DNA of 64,000 nucleotides from Lachnospiraceae bacterium. Lineage in GTDB: Bacteria; Bacillota; Clostridia; Lachnospirales; Lachnospiraceae. The stretch is from the NCBI GenBank assembly GCA_910575605.1, contig CAJTEW010000001.1:310001-374000 (forward strand), in the 5' to 3' direction. How positions within the stretch are numbered: the first letter of the stretch is position 1; the number at the start of each line of letters is the position of its first letter. Positions 8,196 through 16,168 of the stretch are shown piece after piece. Under the pieces are notes generated by a model that ran no database searches, was not told the DNA's origin, and saw only the letters and a program-made list of their open reading frames with translations. Position numbers and translations under genes: made by a program.

Positions 8196-9617
8196 ATGAT
8201 TATGAAAATTAAAAAACTTATTTCAAAAATATTTCTCACCCTTTGTATCTGCCTGACTGCCGGATTTATGTTTTTATTTCCCACATTACGTTTTATGAGC
8301 TATTTTGAAGCTGTACTCCCGGAGTCTTCGGCAGAGCTTCGCAATCCTTATATTGGATGGTATCAGATTTACACCTATGAGCTTTCAGACAATGCCACTT
8401 TTGATTTATCGGAAGTTTCTGCTCTAGATCAGGAGGCTGGTCTGGCTCTTTTAGAGTTTAATCTGAAAAACTACGCCGACGGACCTGTAAGCGGCACGGG
8501 ACTTTCTAAGCTTTCTCAAATCCTTGAAGTCTGGCGCTGCACAGGACGGCAGTTAATTGTCCGTTTTCTTTATGACTGGGACGGAAATGCTCTGGCCTCG
8601 GAACCCTCTAGTCTGTCTGTCATCCTGAATCATATGACGCAGATCTCTGAAATTGTAAACCGTTACTCCGATTGTATCTATATCCTTCAGGGTATTTTTA
8701 TTGGCTCCTGGGGAGAGATGCATAATTCCCGCTATGCAAATGCAGAAGATATGCTTACTTTAATAAAACATCTGTATTCCCTTACATCTCCTTCCATCCT
8801 TCTTGCTGTCCGTACACCGCAGCAGTGGCGCCTCTTTGCGGATTCTGAAGAGCCTTTAACTAAGTCTGCGGCTTTTGACGGCTCGCTGGCTTCCAGGCTA
8901 GGCCTTTTTAATGACGGCATGCTTGGCTCGGATACAGATTTGAATACTTATGGCTCTGATATATCCTTTCCTTCATCTTATGAAAAGCAAAGCCGGGAAG
9001 ATGAGCTGAAATTTCAAAATAGCCTCTGTAACTATGTACCAAACGGCGGAGAGGTAGTTATCCCCAATCCCCGCAACGATTTCTCTCCGGCAGTAAAAGA
9101 TCTTTCAGATATGCATGTCTCTTATCTAAACAGCGAATATGACAAAGACGTACTGTCCAAATGGCAAGCAAAAACCTATACAGGTGAGGGCCCATATCAG
9201 GGCATGAACGGCCTTGATTATATTTCCAGACACTTAGGCTACAGGTATGTCCTTCGTTCCTCAAAGTGTCCCTCCGTGCTCCCTTGGGAAAAGACAGCCT
9301 CCTTGTCTGTTACCCTGGAAAACGTAGGCTTTTCCAGCTGCTACCGCCCTTTTGATATCTCTATCACTTTAGAAGAAACTACAACAGGACAAACAGAGCA
9401 GCTGTCTGTTACAGCAGACACAAGGCTTCTTATACCAGGGGAAAGCATTCAGCTTGCCATCCCCTTTGAAATACGCAGCTATGCCACCGGAACCTATGAT
9501 GTCCGGCTTAAAATAACAGACCCTGCCTCAAATTCTCCTGTTTTCCTTGCCAACGAAGGAGAGCAGGATGAAAACGGATATTTCATCGGGCAATTAAAAT
9601 TCGGCATATTCCCCTAA
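8196..9617 (+). CDS. DUF4832-family protein with N-terminal membrane anchor
   Basis: A 473-residue protein of the DUF4832 family, which is found in polysaccharide loci and is predicted to have a glycoside-hydrolase-like barrel; activity is unproven. Residues about 8-35 form one membrane segment or uncleaved signal, so the rest should be outside the cell. Conserved blocks include NPYIGWYQIYTY, QGIFIGSWGEMH, LAVRTP, LFNDG, YVPNGGEV and MHVSYLN; the Glu of GSWGEMH is a candidate catalytic acid. The ATG at 8196 has ACAGGA 5 bases upstream, better than the TTG at 8175. It faces a paralogue at 9594-10922, and the two coding ends overlap by 24 bases. Confidence 0.8.
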   Translation: MIMKIKKLISKIFLTLCICLTAGFMFLFPTLRFMSYFEAVLPESSAELRNPYIGWYQIYTYELSDNATFDLSEVSALDQEAGLALLEFNLKNYADGPVSGTGLSKLSQILEVWRCTGRQLIVRFLYDWDGNALASEPSSLSVILNHMTQISEIVNRYSDCIYILQGIFIGSWGEMHNSRYANAEDMLTLIKHLYSLTSPSILLAVRTPQQWRLFADSEEPLTKSAAFDGSLASRLGLFNDGMLGSDTDLNTYGSDISFPSSYEKQSREDELKFQNSLCNYVPNGGEVVIPNPRNDFSPAVKDLSDMHVSYLNSEYDKDVLSKWQAKTYTGEGPYQGMNGLDYISRHLGYRYVLRSSKCPSVLPWEKTASLSVTLENVGFSSCYRPFDISITLEETTTGQTEQLSVTADTRLLIPGESIQLAIPFEIRSYATGTYDVRLKITDPASNSPVFLANEGEQDENGYFIGQLKFGIFP

Positions 9618-10922
9618 AAACACAGACTCCTCTGACCCTTCATTCGCAAATCTAAGAGCCCTTCCATCTCTTTTTCTCCAAAGCTTAAGGAAAATCCGTA
9701 AACCGCTCCCATGCCTTCTTTCTGCTGGAAGCAGAGCCTTAAGCCATATCCTTTGTCCACTTTTCCATCTGCAGGAATCAGTTTCTATATCATATCTATA
9801 TAGTTCTCCTTCCCCTCCCTCTGCTGTGAGAAAGCAGTCTGCTGCCTCCAAAAGACATGCAAATCCAGTATTTTCTACTGCAATCATAAGCTCTCTGCCA
9901 CCTTTTTCTGCTCCCTTTACATCCCGGACGACAAACCGGTACCCCAGATGGGCGCCGATATAGTCATAACCAGAAAGCCCTTTAAAACAGCCTTTTTGTA
10001 TTATCTCTGATTTCCACTCAAAAAGCCGGTCCTGATGATAAATACTATTCAGATAGCTTACATGCATCTTTCTTAAAATCTCCGCGGCCTCCCCATATCC
10101 TTTAAGGGTCAGGCCGCCCAGTACCTCCCCGCCGTTTGGCACATACTCTGTATGTGCCTCCTGCCATAAAAGCTCTTCCTTACGGACCCATTTTTCATCC
10201 AAGCCTGTCTGATTCCCTGGAGCAATTCCATAGGTTCCCAAATCTGTCAAAGAACCAAAGATTCCATCATTAAAAAGAGCAATCTTTTCCTTCAGACCCT
10301 GACTAAGCTCTGGATTCTTAAGAATTCTCCTCATCTGTGCAGGAGTCCGGACTGCAAGAAAGCACCTGCCCTCTGTCACTTTATACAGTGTATGAACAAG
10401 GGTATGCATATCCTTGTCTCCAAGAAATTTAGAACCGTGCATTTCTCCCCAGCTTCCCACAAAAATTCCCTGGATAACCAGTATATCCTCTAAAAATCTG
10501 TATAGAATACTTCCAATCTGCTCCATATGTCTTTTTACCAGGGAAAGCTCTGAAGGTTCATTTGCCATCCCCACTCCCTTTGTATCATAGACAAACCGGA
10601 GAATCATCTGTTTTCCTTTCTCCTGAAAAAACTGAAGAATCTGTTCGATATGAAGAATTGCCTCTCTGGAGAGCTCGCATGCCCGAAAGGAACCTATATT
10701 AATCAGCACCAAAGCAAGAGCTTCTCCCTCACATACCTCGTCAAGCCAGGTTTCCTCCTCTACCCTTCCAATATTTTCTTTAGGTTCTGCCTGAAAGGTA
10801 TAGATGTGATACCATCCGCAGCCTGGATTAAAAAGCTTTCTGCTGCTCTCTTTAAAATACGCTTTCTGAAATCCTTTCTTTTCTTTATATCTTGTCTGCA
10901 CTCCGAAGTCCCACCTCCGCAT
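9594..10922 (-). CDS. DUF4832-family protein without a visible signal peptide
   Basis: About 442 residues and a paralogue of the plus-strand DUF4832 protein: NPGCGWYHIYTF, QGIFVGSWGEMHG, LAVRTPAQMR, LFNDGIFGS, YVPNGGEV and MHVSYLNS line up in the same order. Unlike its neighbour it begins with a short basic stretch and no membrane segment, so it appears cytosolic or is exported by another route. The start is uncertain. ATG at 10922 overlaps the upstream GT2 by 38 bases, a GTG at 10901 and a GTG at 10964 are alternatives, and no ribosome site is decisive. It is the last gene of the Pel-type operon. A role in trimming or binding the polymer is an inference from context. Confidence 0.75.
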   Translation of the reverse strand: MRRWDFGVQTRYKEKKGFQKAYFKESSRKLFNPGCGWYHIYTFQAEPKENIGRVEEETWLDEVCEGEALALVLINIGSFRACELSREAILHIEQILQFFQEKGKQMILRFVYDTKGVGMANEPSELSLVKRHMEQIGSILYRFLEDILVIQGIFVGSWGEMHGSKFLGDKDMHTLVHTLYKVTEGRCFLAVRTPAQMRRILKNPELSQGLKEKIALFNDGIFGSLTDLGTYGIAPGNQTGLDEKWVRKEELLWQEAHTEYVPNGGEVLGGLTLKGYGEAAEILRKMHVSYLNSIYHQDRLFEWKSEIIQKGCFKGLSGYDYIGAHLGYRFVVRDVKGAEKGGRELMIAVENTGFACLLEAADCFLTAEGGEGELYRYDIETDSCRWKSGQRIWLKALLPAERRHGSGLRIFLKLWRKRDGRALRFANEGSEESVFLGEYAEF

Positions 10923-11664
10923 CCATCTTAAGGACCTTAATCCTGAATAATACAATGAGGACACTGTACATAACTCTTAACATATACCAAAAAGGCTTAA
11001 GTCCTGAATGCATACTTTTTCCCTCTTCTCTCATATGCATGACTGCCGGTATCTCCACAACACGAAACTTGGCCAGTATCATCAGAATAATCATATTGGC
11101 ATCTGGATACTTATCATCAAAATGATTATATTTTGAATAATATAAAAATGCCTTTCGACTCAGCCCCTGAAGACCTGTGGTTGGATCTGCTATTTTATTT
11201 CCTGTTGTCATACGGATTAAGAAACGGAACATGGAATAAACAATTTTTTTCGGCAGAGAAATCGGAAACTCTCCGCTTTCCTTCATAAATCTGGCCCCCA
11301 GCACAATATCCGGGCAGCGTCCCTCCCCGTCTTTCTCCTTAAGCTTTTTATAAATAGCGGGAATATTGCATACGTCATGCTGCCCGTCCCCGTCCATCTG
11401 AATAACATATTGATAGCCTCTGCGCACTGCATATTTATATCCTGTCTGCAGCGCACATCCATAGCCCATATTAAACAGCTGAGAAAGCATAGGATAATGC
11501 ATTTCTTTTACAATCCAGTTAGTAGAATCTGTGGAAGCATCATTTACAACGAGAATATCAACATTATCCTTCATATTCAGATTCTCCAGCTGTGTCAGTG
11601 TCCTTCGGATATTATTCCCTTCATTGTATGCTGGTATGATAATCAGTACTTCTTTTTTCTCCAT
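10885..11664 (-). CDS. GtrB/DPM1-like family 2 glycosyltransferase
   Basis: A 259-residue GT2 of the dolichyl/undecaprenyl-phosphate sugar transferase type: IIIPAYNEGNN, DILVVNDASTD, the QMDGDGQHD metal site and the ADPTTGLQGLSRKA block. Such enzymes load a hexose on a polyprenyl phosphate for use by membrane GT-C transferases. There are no C-terminal membrane spans beyond one hydrophobic stretch near residue 240. The ATG at 11664 is chosen because GGAGGC lies 7 bases before it; an ATG five codons upstream lacks a site. The gene is followed by DUF4832 and preceded by a GT4 whose end overlaps this start by 44 bases. The DUF2304 gene two genes upstream is the usual small membrane partner of this family. 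Confidence 0.85.
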   Translation of the reverse strand: MEKKEVLIIIPAYNEGNNIRRTLTQLENLNMKDNVDILVVNDASTDSTNWIVKEMHYPMLSQLFNMGYGCALQTGYKYAVRRGYQYVIQMDGDGQHDVCNIPAIYKKLKEKDGEGRCPDIVLGARFMKESGEFPISLPKKIVYSMFRFLIRMTTGNKIADPTTGLQGLSRKAFLYYSKYNHFDDKYPDANMIILMILAKFRVVEIPAVMHMREEGKSMHSGLKPFWYMLRVMYSVLIVLFRIKVLKMDAEVGLRSADKI

Positions 11665-12889
11665 CGTCCTGCCTCCCATCTAAAAACTCAAGAAGCTTCT
11701 TAAGTTCTTCCTCCTGCGCCGTTACTTTTGCTGACGCTGCATTTTTAATCCTTTTTCTCTTTTCTTCATCCCCGATAAGCTCTTTAATACTGTCTGCAAT
11801 CCCCCTTGCCGTAAGAGGACAAAGTATTCCGTCCTTTCCGTTCTCAATCTGTTCTCTGTTGCCGCTCTGATCAGACGCAATTACCGCACACCCCAGTGTC
11901 TGGGCCTCCTGAATAGCAATACTTTTTCCTTCAAATCTAGTGGCATGAATATACAGATCTGTCTGTGCATAATATGGAAAAGGATTTTTTGCTGCCCCGG
12001 GAAGAAGAAAATCCTCCTCAAGGCCCTCTGCCTCAATCTTTTTCTCCAGCATACGCCGTTTATCTCCCTCTCCTAACACATACCACCTTGCCTTAACCCC
12101 CTCATCCTTAAGAAGCTTCATGGCATCTATAGCAATATCATATGCTTTCTGCCAGGTGAGCCTGCCTACTGTCAGAAGACGTATTCCACTATAGCTGTCC
12201 TCAAAACCGCCCTTTTCCTGTGCACGCCTCTTTATCATTTCCTGATCGATAAGGTTATGAAATACATCTGTCTTTCTTGCATGCTCTGGGTATACAGCCA
12301 GAAAATGCTCCTTCACCTCATCAGACACTGTAAATATCTTCTCAAAACTATCCCAGCAGCCCTCGTCCATCTCCCTTGTATATCCTGCGCTCTCATAGTC
12401 AATATGTATAAATGCACATTTCTTCTTTGCCTTCACATGGTCTGCCACATAATAGGCAGAAGCCCCTTCAAGGTACGCCACCGCCAAATCAAAGACTACC
12501 GGAAACCTGACTGCACCGTCCGAAAGCATTCTCCAAAAAAGTTTCTCAGGCCATACCTTCCCTTTTCTTTTCATAGAGACAAAATTCCGTGCAATGCAAC
12601 AAATCTTTCTCAAATATCTGCCGTTTCTTATAAAAGCTACGGCTATTGTCCCTGTCATGGCCCTTTTTCCCTTTCCTGTCATGACAGACTGGCTGTTAAA
12701 CCTTGTATTCAAAAGCTTTACATGGGAAGGAATCTCTCCTTTCATCTCCCCCTGTCCCATAATCACGTAGAGAAAAAGCTCATATTCCTGGCTGTCAAGC
12801 CTGCGTAAAAGCTCCATAAGAGCTGTCTCCGCCCCTGCCCGCCCAAGTGTATTAACTACAAACAGTATCTTTTTTCTCTTTTTTTTCAT
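11621..12889 (-). CDS. Glycosyltransferase family 4
   Basis: A 422-residue GT-B fold transferase (two Rossmann domains). The N-terminus ILFVVNTLGRAGAE and the C-terminal donor site with LLTVGRLTWQKAYDIAI, ATRFEGKSIAIQEAQTLGC and the E-x7-E arrangement are typical of retaining GT4 enzymes. The ATG at 12889 follows GGAGG at good spacing and overlaps the end of the DUF2304 gene by 38 bases; an in-frame ATG at 12928 has no ribosome site. It should add a sugar to a nascent glycan in the cytoplasm. It sits downstream of pelG, so it is an addition to the standard Pel gene set. Confidence 0.88.
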   Translation of the reverse strand: MKKKRKKILFVVNTLGRAGAETALMELLRRLDSQEYELFLYVIMGQGEMKGEIPSHVKLLNTRFNSQSVMTGKGKRAMTGTIAVAFIRNGRYLRKICCIARNFVSMKRKGKVWPEKLFWRMLSDGAVRFPVVFDLAVAYLEGASAYYVADHVKAKKKCAFIHIDYESAGYTREMDEGCWDSFEKIFTVSDEVKEHFLAVYPEHARKTDVFHNLIDQEMIKRRAQEKGGFEDSYSGIRLLTVGRLTWQKAYDIAIDAMKLLKDEGVKARWYVLGEGDKRRMLEKKIEAEGLEEDFLLPGAAKNPFPYYAQTDLYIHATRFEGKSIAIQEAQTLGCAVIASDQSGNREQIENGKDGILCPLTARGIADSIKELIGDEEKRKRIKNAASAKVTAQEEELKKLLEFLDGRQDDGEKRSTDYHTSIQ

Positions 12890-13265
12890 GCTTTTCCTCC
12901 AACAAACATTCAAGTTTCTCAAGATCACGCATTATCCTCTCATTTTCCTGGTTCAGCATGGATATATGCATGGCCATCTCCTGCGTCTTTAAAAAAAGCT
13001 GAGAAAGCATTACACTAGAACGGAATTCTTCAAACAAAAAGATGGCTCCCACACAAAAAAAAGCAAAGCCCGTCCCTGACGCAAGCTGCTTGGTCCACTG
13101 TGAAAATACCGGAACAGCTCCAATAAGTACCAGCATAATCCCTAAAAGCTCCCACATAACTGTAAAATTAACTGTAATTTTCTTGTAAGAATGCATTAAA
13201 AAACTGACACTCATAAGCAGAATTCCTGCTATAATGATTACAATTCTTATCACTTCACTGTTCAT
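12852..13265 (-). CDS. DUF2304 small membrane protein
   Basis: A 137-residue protein with three predicted membrane spans (about 5-25, 32-53, 66-83), then a coiled-coil, charged tail rich in Glu and Lys. It matches the DUF2304 family, which is commonly encoded beside polyprenyl-phosphate GT2 enzymes, and that partner lies two genes downstream here. The role is unproven; it may anchor the transferase or help flip the lipid-linked sugar. It starts 2 bases after the pelG stop, so the two are almost certainly translated from one message. Confidence 0.8.
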   Translation of the reverse strand: MNSEVIRIVIIIAGILLMSVSFLMHSYKKITVNFTVMWELLGIMLVLIGAVPVFSQWTKQLASGTGFAFFCVGAIFLFEEFRSSVMLSQLFLKTQEMAMHISMLNQENERIMRDLEKLECLLEEKHEKKEKKDTVCS

Positions 13266-13267
13266 TG

Positions 13268-14731
13268 TTACATTTCCCCGCTTTCCTTTTGTGCATATCT
13301 ATCATAAATCTTTCCAGGAGGCTGCGTGCCCATTCCCGGTTTTAATAAAGATCCTTCGCAAAATATATGTGCATCTAGATGTTTTTCCATATAACGCAGA
13401 CGGAAGTATGCTGTTGTCCATCCTGAAAAGGCGCCAATTACAACCCCCAGCCCATACCACAGCTCCGGAAGCCTAGAGGCAAAAATACTGCCTATAAGTG
13501 TGACTAAGCAGAAAATAAGGGATGTAAGCGTAGCTCCGGTAAGGTCATTGAAATAATATAAAAATATAATTTCCGAATACATCAGAAATACGATAAAATA
13601 ACCGGCAGCAAGGCAGGGGTAAATTCTAAGTGTCAGGCTTGAAAAGCCAAAGCGCGGCAGAAGTACGACACAGAGCAGATATACTACTGCCGTTATAATA
13701 AACTGTATGCGCACAAGGCTTAAAAGCTCTGAGGAAAGCTGTCGGAACATCTCTGACTTTGCAATATCAATATCTGCCCCTCTTCCTCCTATTACGGATT
13801 CAGAATAGTTCTTATATTTGTCATGAAAATACATTTCTACCCGCGTAATAAAAATAATAGTTGCAGATATATTTGTAAACATGGCAAGGCATGTCGCCAT
13901 ATCATAAGGCTGGTTACAGACAAAGGTTTTTACAAGAACCATTCTCATGTCTGTAGTCCAGAATACAAAATTATGGATGTAAAGTCCCAATATATAGCAG
14001 AAATTTGCCACTACAAGCTGCCAGTATTTTTTGAAATATCGAAGCACAGATTTATACCGGTTGCTGTTGTGTACAAAGTAACGTTTTACAACAGCTATCT
14101 CCAGAAAAGCAATCAGGTAAAAACCTGTCATAAGCGCAAAAAGCATACTCTCCCTGATTCCCCAGTGGAGAATAAAACGCAGGAAAAGGGAAAAGAAAAA
14201 TGCCCACACCATTCCAATCGTATAAAACAAAGATATTTTCTGGTATGCCTTTGCAATTGACAGATATATCATGGAATAAAAAACAAGTACAAGGGCAATG
14301 TAACCGCAATATCCAGTAAACACATAAAAAACATCCACTTTACCGACAAAATGCTCCCACAGACAGAAAGGAATCCCAATGAAGCTGCTAAGTGACAGAT
14401 TCATAAGGAGCCCAAGATAATAGCAGGGGCGGATATCCTGATAGCGCTCCTCATAAATAACGTCTGACATATATTTTGACAGGACAGAATTAAAGGGTGC
14501 ACAGCTTAACAAGGAAAAAATAAATATGTAAAGCACTGTACAGGAAAATAATTCTCTTTCCACAATCCCGAGACTGGAAAACTCAAGAAAATGTCCCATT
14601 AGAAGAATATTCAGAATAATTACAAACATCGGCGTTACTGTAGACATAGAGCTGTATCCAAAACCGATAAGATAGGTTGTAATCGTACTTTTTTCAAATA
14701 TCTTTGTTAATTTTGTACCTATGCCTGCCAT
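13268..14731 (-). CDS. pelG: Pel exopolysaccharide transporter PelG
   Basis: A 487-residue polytopic protein with about 12 membrane spans. The N-terminal MAGIG followed by a charged helix and the GYSSM motif matches PelG, a MOP/flippase-superfamily member that works with PelD, PelE and PelF to synthesise and export Pel polymer across the cytoplasmic membrane. The last 30 residues are cytosolic. Its start lies 3 bases after the pelF stop, giving the conserved pelF-pelG order. The length is close to that of known PelG proteins. Confidence 0.88.
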   Translation of the reverse strand: MAGIGTKLTKIFEKSTITTYLIGFGYSSMSTVTPMFVIILNILLMGHFLEFSSLGIVERELFSCTVLYIFIFSLLSCAPFNSVLSKYMSDVIYEERYQDIRPCYYLGLLMNLSLSSFIGIPFCLWEHFVGKVDVFYVFTGYCGYIALVLVFYSMIYLSIAKAYQKISLFYTIGMVWAFFFSLFLRFILHWGIRESMLFALMTGFYLIAFLEIAVVKRYFVHNSNRYKSVLRYFKKYWQLVVANFCYILGLYIHNFVFWTTDMRMVLVKTFVCNQPYDMATCLAMFTNISATIIFITRVEMYFHDKYKNYSESVIGGRGADIDIAKSEMFRQLSSELLSLVRIQFIITAVVYLLCVVLLPRFGFSSLTLRIYPCLAAGYFIVFLMYSEIIFLYYFNDLTGATLTSLIFCLVTLIGSIFASRLPELWYGLGVVIGAFSGWTTAYFRLRYMEKHLDAHIFCEGSLLKPGMGTQPPGKIYDRYAQKESGEM

Positions 14732-14734
14732 CTT

Positions 14735-16165
14735 CTACTCCTCCCAGCTAAACTCCATACTATCTGAAAAATCCTTATATATTTTTCGGTAGGTCTTTCG
14801 CATATGCTCAATCCTGTAGCCGGCCATTACACGCTTATAACCATTCTCTCCCATTTCAAGACGCAGAGGCACGTTACGGGCCAAATCTACCATAGCCTGC
14901 GCGATTTCCTCCACACTCATAATATGTGTAATAATTCCTGCCTCTCCAAAGTCATCATTTTCTCCAAAGACCAGCCCCCGGCAGTTGCCCACGTCCGTAG
15001 CAATCACTGGCTTATGCGCCGCATAGCTCTCAAGAATGGTAAGAGGCTGTCCCTCACTTAGGCTGGTGAGAATCGTCATATCCATTCTTCCAAGATATTC
15101 CCTTATATCAATTCTCCCGGTGAATACTACATCCTTAAGTTCTAATGCCTCCACCTGTTCCACACATTCCTTTGCATACTCTTCATCCTCGTCCATGGGT
15201 CCCATAATAAAGAGCTTAAGCTTAGGCTCCCTTTCTTTTGCGAAGCTGAAGGCCTGAATCATAGTTTTTACATCCTTAATAGGTGTTACACGCAGTACTG
15301 CACCGATATGAATCATTCCTTCATCCTCCTGCGTTTTTCCTGGAAGCTCCTTAAGTCTTTCTACATCTACTCCATTAGGGGTCACCATAGTCTTTTCTGC
15401 GGGACAGCCAAGCTCAATCTGAAGCTCTCTTGCATATTCATAGAGGCTGGTTACAATATCTGCCTTCTCATAGGCAAGCTTTGACATTTTCCTAAACTGC
15501 TCTATCCAAATATTTTTATACACTCCCTGAACCCACTCTGCCCTTAAAAGCTCTTCCTCCCGCTCCCTCGTATAGATTCCGTGCTCTGAAATCATTAGTC
15601 TGCTGCCATACATATCCTTTGCCATGCTCCCCAGCACTCCTGCATACCCGGTTGACAGGCAATGATACAAATCCGCCTTTGGCAGCTTCATTTTAAGGGC
15701 AAAGAGCAGAGGAAGATATACAGAGCGCATTGTCCATAAAAAATCTGAAAAAACAAGCTGGCTGTAATTCATATCATAATATTCCCGCACAATATTTAGG
15801 AAATCCTCACCCATCAAAAGCTTATCCAGTGAAACAGGCTTTTCCTGAAAAAGCCTAAACACTGCTTCCCATTCTATCCGGCGTCCCCGTACCAGACTTC
15901 GGAAAGCCTGGTATTCTGCCTTATTAAGCTTAAGCTTTTTCCGTCCTTTTCTATTCCAGTCAACATCCTCTAGGTAAAGCTCATGAACTTCTGTTACATT
16001 CTCTGGAAGTTCATAGGTAAACCTGCCGCTTAAGGAGTGATTGCTTATAATCGCTAAAATAACAAACTCCAGCTTCGGAAAAGATTTAATGAGACCATGT
16101 ACCCAGCTTGATACACCACCTGCTATATATGGATAGCACCCTTCTACTACTAGACAGACCCTCAC
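14735..16165 (-). CDS. pelF: Pel polysaccharide glycosyltransferase PelF (GT4)
   Basis: A 476-residue cytosolic GT-B enzyme. Diagnostic PelF features are the N-terminal VEGCYPYIAGGVSSWVH, the central SEHGIYTRERE and the C-terminal SEGQPLTILESYAAHKPVIATDVGNC. PelF polymerises GalNAc/GlcNAc (in other Pel systems from UDP-sugars) and acts with the membrane complex PelD-PelE-PelG. It lies between the DUF2194 gene (3-base gap) and pelG (3-base gap). No key residue appears to be missing. It is among the firmest identifications in the locus. Confidence 0.92.
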   Translation of the reverse strand: MRVCLVVEGCYPYIAGGVSSWVHGLIKSFPKLEFVILAIISNHSLSGRFTYELPENVTEVHELYLEDVDWNRKGRKKLKLNKAEYQAFRSLVRGRRIEWEAVFRLFQEKPVSLDKLLMGEDFLNIVREYYDMNYSQLVFSDFLWTMRSVYLPLLFALKMKLPKADLYHCLSTGYAGVLGSMAKDMYGSRLMISEHGIYTREREEELLRAEWVQGVYKNIWIEQFRKMSKLAYEKADIVTSLYEYARELQIELGCPAEKTMVTPNGVDVERLKELPGKTQEDEGMIHIGAVLRVTPIKDVKTMIQAFSFAKEREPKLKLFIMGPMDEDEEYAKECVEQVEALELKDVVFTGRIDIREYLGRMDMTILTSLSEGQPLTILESYAAHKPVIATDVGNCRGLVFGENDDFGEAGIITHIMSVEEIAQAMVDLARNVPLRLEMGENGYKRVMAGYRIEHMRKTYRKIYKDFSDSMEFSWEE

Positions 16166-16168
16166 TTT

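Noticed and set aside
12257-12808. 183-codon plus-strand open frame
   Set aside because: Antisense to the GT4 gene; no ribosome site or domain.
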